DNA from: Martinezella hainanensis
Lineage (GTDB): Bacteria > Pseudomonadota > Alphaproteobacteria > Rhizobiales > Rhizobiaceae
Length of the DNA: 64,000 nt
Reading direction: 5' to 3'
Assembly (NCBI RefSeq): GCF_900094555.1
Contig: NZ_FMAC01000007.1
Coordinates: 354,819-418,818, forward strand
Of the stretch, positions 61,755 to 64,000 are shown piece after piece. Position 1 is the first letter of the stretch; each line of letters begins with the position of its first letter. The notes under the pieces are model-generated. The model ran no database searches. It was not told the DNA's origin and saw only the letters and a program-made list of their open reading frames with translations. The position numbers and the translations under genes were made by a program.

Positions 61755-62356
61755 AGGAACAACTCCTCAGGATCGGGTGCAGTGCCGGGCTCTTCCGCAT
61801 CGATGTTGACACCCTGGAAGGCGCCGAGACGACGCGAATAGTGGTCGCGCACCAATAGCTGCAACCCGCAATGGCCGCAGGCGAAGGGACTGTGCGTGAC
61901 ATCTTCGGTGATGCCCTTGCAGTGGACACATTGCACGCGACGGGACAGCGATCCGCGATGTTCCGTGATGATCGAGGCATGATCCATGCCGTAGTCGAGC
62001 GCCACCATCATCGCCTGGCCGATAAAGCCCTCGGTACCGGCGATATAAAGCCGCGTGCCCATATGCGCCGTTGCAAGCGAGCCTTTCAGGCGGAAAAGCA
62101 ACGTCGCGATCGTCGGCGCAGTGAAGAACATGTCGGCGCCAAGCCTGCGCAGGCTCTCGTCATGACCCCTGCCCTGTGAGCCGCGCGCAACATAAAGGAT
62201 TTCGCTGCGCGACAGCGCTACATCGTCAAGCGCCGGCGTCTGGTCGAGGAGGGCATTGGCCCCCTCGCCTTCCAGAGCAAACAGATGCCGCCGGGCATGC
62301 GGCTGAATGGAGAGACCCCTGTAGACCGGTCGGCTCTTGATGCCTTCGACAAGCAT
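61751..62356 (-). CDS. dmmA: Dimethylamine monooxygenase subunit DmmA-like, with C-terminal zinc-ribbon
   Basis: A 201-residue protein. The N-terminal two-thirds have a small NAD-like segment (MGTRLYIAGTEGFIGQAMMV), and the C-terminus carries a four-Cys ribbon (QCVHCKGITED, FACGHCGLQLLVRDHYSRRL). That ribbon plus LGAFQGVNIDAE matches DmmA-type proteins. I start at 62356, where AGGAGG is ideally placed; the longer frame upstream is part of dmmD. It lies 10 bases after dmmD and overlaps dmmB. Confidence 0.82.
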   Translation of the reverse strand: MLVEGIKSRPVYRGLSIQPHARRHLFALEGEGANALLDQTPALDDVALSRSEILYVARGSQGRGHDESLRRLGADMFFTAPTIATLLFRLKGSLATAHMGTRLYIAGTEGFIGQAMMVALDYGMDHASIITEHRGSLSRRVQCVHCKGITEDVTHSPFACGHCGLQLLVRDHYSRRLGAFQGVNIDAEEPGTAPDPEELFL

Positions 62357-62366
62357 GAGCGCCTCC

Positions 62367-63500
62367 TTAGCCGATAGCCGTCCTCTTCTTCTTTTCCGGA
62401 TCGTCGAACGGCAGCGTATGGGCAATCGCGCTCGCCTTGAGGCTCTTGCCACGAACTTCCAGTTTCGTGCCCTGAACGGCCTTGTCAACGTCGAGACGGG
62501 CGATCGCCATCGATTTCTTCGTCAAGGACGAATAGCAGGGGCAGGTGATGACGCCGACCTTCTTACCCTCAGCATAGACCTCGTCACCAAGATCGGCCGG
62601 GCCATCGGCATCGATGAGCATGCCGAAGATCTTGAACCGTTCCTTGCCCTTGAGGCGCGCGTGTTCTTCGGCACCGCGGAAGCCGGTCTTGCCGGGGCTG
62701 ACGGTGAAATCGAGGCCGAGTTCCCACAGGCTGTCGCCGGGCGGCTGGTCGGCAAAGGGATACATCTGCGAGTTATCATAGGGGTAGAAGAGCAGATAGC
62801 TTTCGACGCGGAGCATGTCGAGAACGCTGAAGCAGCAGGGAATGATTCCCATTTCCTCGCCTTCGGCAACGATGCGATCCCAGACCATCGGCGCATCCTG
62901 GCCGCGGACGAAGATCTCATAGCCGCGCTCGCCCGTATAGCCGGTGCGCGAGATCATCACGGGCACGCCGAACAGCGTCGTCTGCATGTGATGGAAATAT
63001 TTGAGGTCGCGGATGCCAGGCACATATTTGGCGAGATAGTCGACCGCGGCGGGGCCTTGCAGCGACAGATCGTGCAGATCGTCGTCGAAGAGGACGGCGC
63101 AGTTGCGACCGGCGGCCTGCTTGACGAGCTCCTCATGGCCGGAGCCCGAACCATGCACCAGCATCCAGGAGTTCGGGCCGGTGCGGTAGACGATGCAATC
63201 GTCGGTGAAATAGCCGCGGTCATTGAGCATGGCGGCATAGACTGAGCGGCCGGGATAGATCTTGGACATGTCGCGGGTGGTGATATAGTCAAGCACGGCA
63301 ATGGCATGCGGCCCGACGAGATGCACCTTCTTTAGGCCGGAAACGTCCATGATGCCGGCCTTGGTGCGGATCGCCACATGTTCCTGCGACATGTCCTTGT
63401 CGTAGGTCCAGGCGGTTCCCATGCCGCTCCAGTCCTCGAGTTTCGATCCGAGAGCACGGTGCCGGTCCGCCAAGGCGGAGAAACGCCATGATAATGCCAT
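62367..63500 (-). CDS. dmmD: GcvT-like tetrahydrofolate-dependent subunit of the dimethylamine operon
   Basis: A 377-residue aminomethyltransferase-like protein. RTKAGIMDVSGLKKVHLVGPHA, VMISRTGYTGERGYEIFV and RVESYLLFYPYDN are folate-binding GcvT signatures. In methylated-amine operons such a protein accepts the C1 unit from demethylation onto tetrahydrofolate. It heads the five-gene leftward operon dmmD-dmmA-dmmB-dmmC-tmm and has a sigma70-like promoter 41-68 bases upstream. A GAGGGAA lies before the start. Confidence 0.87.
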   Translation of the reverse strand: MALSWRFSALADRHRALGSKLEDWSGMGTAWTYDKDMSQEHVAIRTKAGIMDVSGLKKVHLVGPHAIAVLDYITTRDMSKIYPGRSVYAAMLNDRGYFTDDCIVYRTGPNSWMLVHGSGSGHEELVKQAAGRNCAVLFDDDLHDLSLQGPAAVDYLAKYVPGIRDLKYFHHMQTTLFGVPVMISRTGYTGERGYEIFVRGQDAPMVWDRIVAEGEEMGIIPCCFSVLDMLRVESYLLFYPYDNSQMYPFADQPPGDSLWELGLDFTVSPGKTGFRGAEEHARLKGKERFKIFGMLIDADGPADLGDEVYAEGKKVGVITCPCYSSLTKKSMAIARLDVDKAVQGTKLEVRGKSLKASAIAHTLPFDDPEKKKRTAIG

Positions 63501-63540
63501 TTCGTTCCCTCATTTTCTTCTATGGAATATTTATTTCCTG

Positions 63541-63568
63541 ACTATAATCGTCTTTCACGCCTTGGCAA
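63541..63568 (-). promoter_or_regulatory. Candidate sigma70 promoter of the dmm-tmm operon
   Basis: On the minus strand TTGCCA (63568-63563) and TATAGT (63546-63541) are spaced by 16 bases, 41 bases upstream of the dmmD start. A reasonable -35/-10 pair, though near the end of folD a read-through arrangement is also possible. Confidence 0.4.
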
Positions 63569-63613
63569 GCCGATCCGAAGGTTTTTTCTCGACACTCCGG
63601 ACCGTGTTTTCGG

Positions 63614-64000
63614 TCAGAATCTCGGCGGCTTTCTGCCAGCTGAGCGATGGGCGGCGCTGACGGTATTGGCCATCAGCATGGCGATGGTCATCGGACCGAC
63701 ACCGCCCGGAACCGGCGTGATGGCTGCGGCAATGTCTGAGGCCTCAGCATAGGCGACATCGCCCACCAGACGGCTCTTGCCCTCGCCCCGCTCCGGCGCA
63801 TCGATGCGGTTGATGCCGACATCGATGACGGTGGCACCTAGCTTCACCCAGTCCGCCTTCACCATCTCCGGACGTCCCACAGCCGCCACCAGGATATCGG
63901 CGCCCCTTGCCACGGAGGCGAGATCCTTCGTGCGCGAATGCGCCGTCGTGACAGTCGCATTGGCATTGAGCAGCAATTGCGCCATCGGCTTGCCGAACAG
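63614..64000 (-). CDS. folD: Methylenetetrahydrofolate dehydrogenase/cyclohydrolase FolD, 5' end cut by window
   Basis: The last 128 residues are visible; the frame stays open to the window edge, where LFGKPMAQLLLNANATVT is the normal interior of FolD. TVTTAHSRTKDLASVARGAD, VIDVGINRI and TPVGGVGPMT-type residues (here ITPVPGGVGPMTIAMLM) are strong signatures. FolD converts 5,10-methylene-THF to 10-formyl-THF, the step that would take C1 units from Tdm and DmmD. It is 113 bases upstream of dmmD in the same direction. Confidence 0.93.
   Translation of the reverse strand: MFGKPMAQLLLNANATVTTAHSRTKDLASVARGADILVAAVGRPEMVKADWVKLGATVIDVGINRIDAPERGEGKSRLVGDVAYAEASDIAAAITPVPGGVGPMTIAMLMANTVSAAHRSAGRKPPRF

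Overview
The window looks like chromosomal or large-replicon DNA of a Rhizobiaceae-type alphaproteobacterium, probably Rhizobium or a close relative. This rests on high GC, dense operons, many fused oligopeptide-type ABC systems, a DUF2325 protein, and a dispersed intergenic repeat containing the core GCAAAAGTGTG. The genus is inferred from gene style, not from a marker gene. I see no rRNA, tRNA, CRISPR array, transposase or integrase. Both ends cut a gene: a FAD-linked oxidase on the left and folD on the right.

Layout. 0-2 kb: a FAD oxidase and a flavodoxin-fold reductase. 2.2-8.6 kb: a small secreted protein, an NtaA/SnaA-type flavin monooxygenase, a PAS-GGDEF protein, a two-gene chromate transporter with a divergent LysR gene, and a ROK/polyphosphate-glucokinase-like gene. 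8.6-11 kb: a GH15 glucoamylase-type enzyme. 11.2-20.4 kb: a catabolic island (Dpp-type transporter, amidohydrolase, RidA, SelA-like PLP enzyme, IclR regulator). 20.6-24.8 kb: LacI regulator, adenine deaminase and an NCS2 purine permease. 24.9-27.9 kb: an Orn/Lys/Arg decarboxylase behind a Pho-box-like site, then a GNAT acetyltransferase. 27.9-29.7 kb: two small genes (one a 58-residue Cys-rich protein) and DNA polymerase IV. 29.8-32.2 kb: periplasmic MsrB and a DipZ-type reductant transporter. 32.3-39.8 kb: a DUF2325 gene, pdxH, a methyltransferase with a divergent LysR gene, and a FecCD-type metal or oxyanion transporter with a frameshifted ModA-like gene.

39.9-49 kb: a second Dpp-type transporter linked to two nucleoside hydrolases and a DHDPS-family lyase, with a divergent LysR gene. 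49-52.3 kb: a small unknown gene, then an XRE/MmyB-type regulator divergent from an MFS exporter. 52.4-64 kb: a nearly complete trimethylamine/TMAO degradation locus (APC permease, tdm, a PAS chemoreceptor-like protein, tmm, dmmDABC, folD).

How the genes work together. In the right-hand locus Tmm oxidises trimethylamine to TMAO, Tdm splits TMAO to dimethylamine and formaldehyde, and DmmDABC demethylates dimethylamine. The folate-binding GcvT-like domains and FolD would carry the C1 units to tetrahydrofolate. The two most unusual signals are (i) Mo-box-like operators with an identical 13-base core in front of the DUF2325 gene and the FecCD transporter, the latter ending in a signal-less, frameshifted ModA-like gene, and (ii) two dedicated catabolic islands that pair oligopeptide-type ABC importers with hydrolases of unknown natural substrate.
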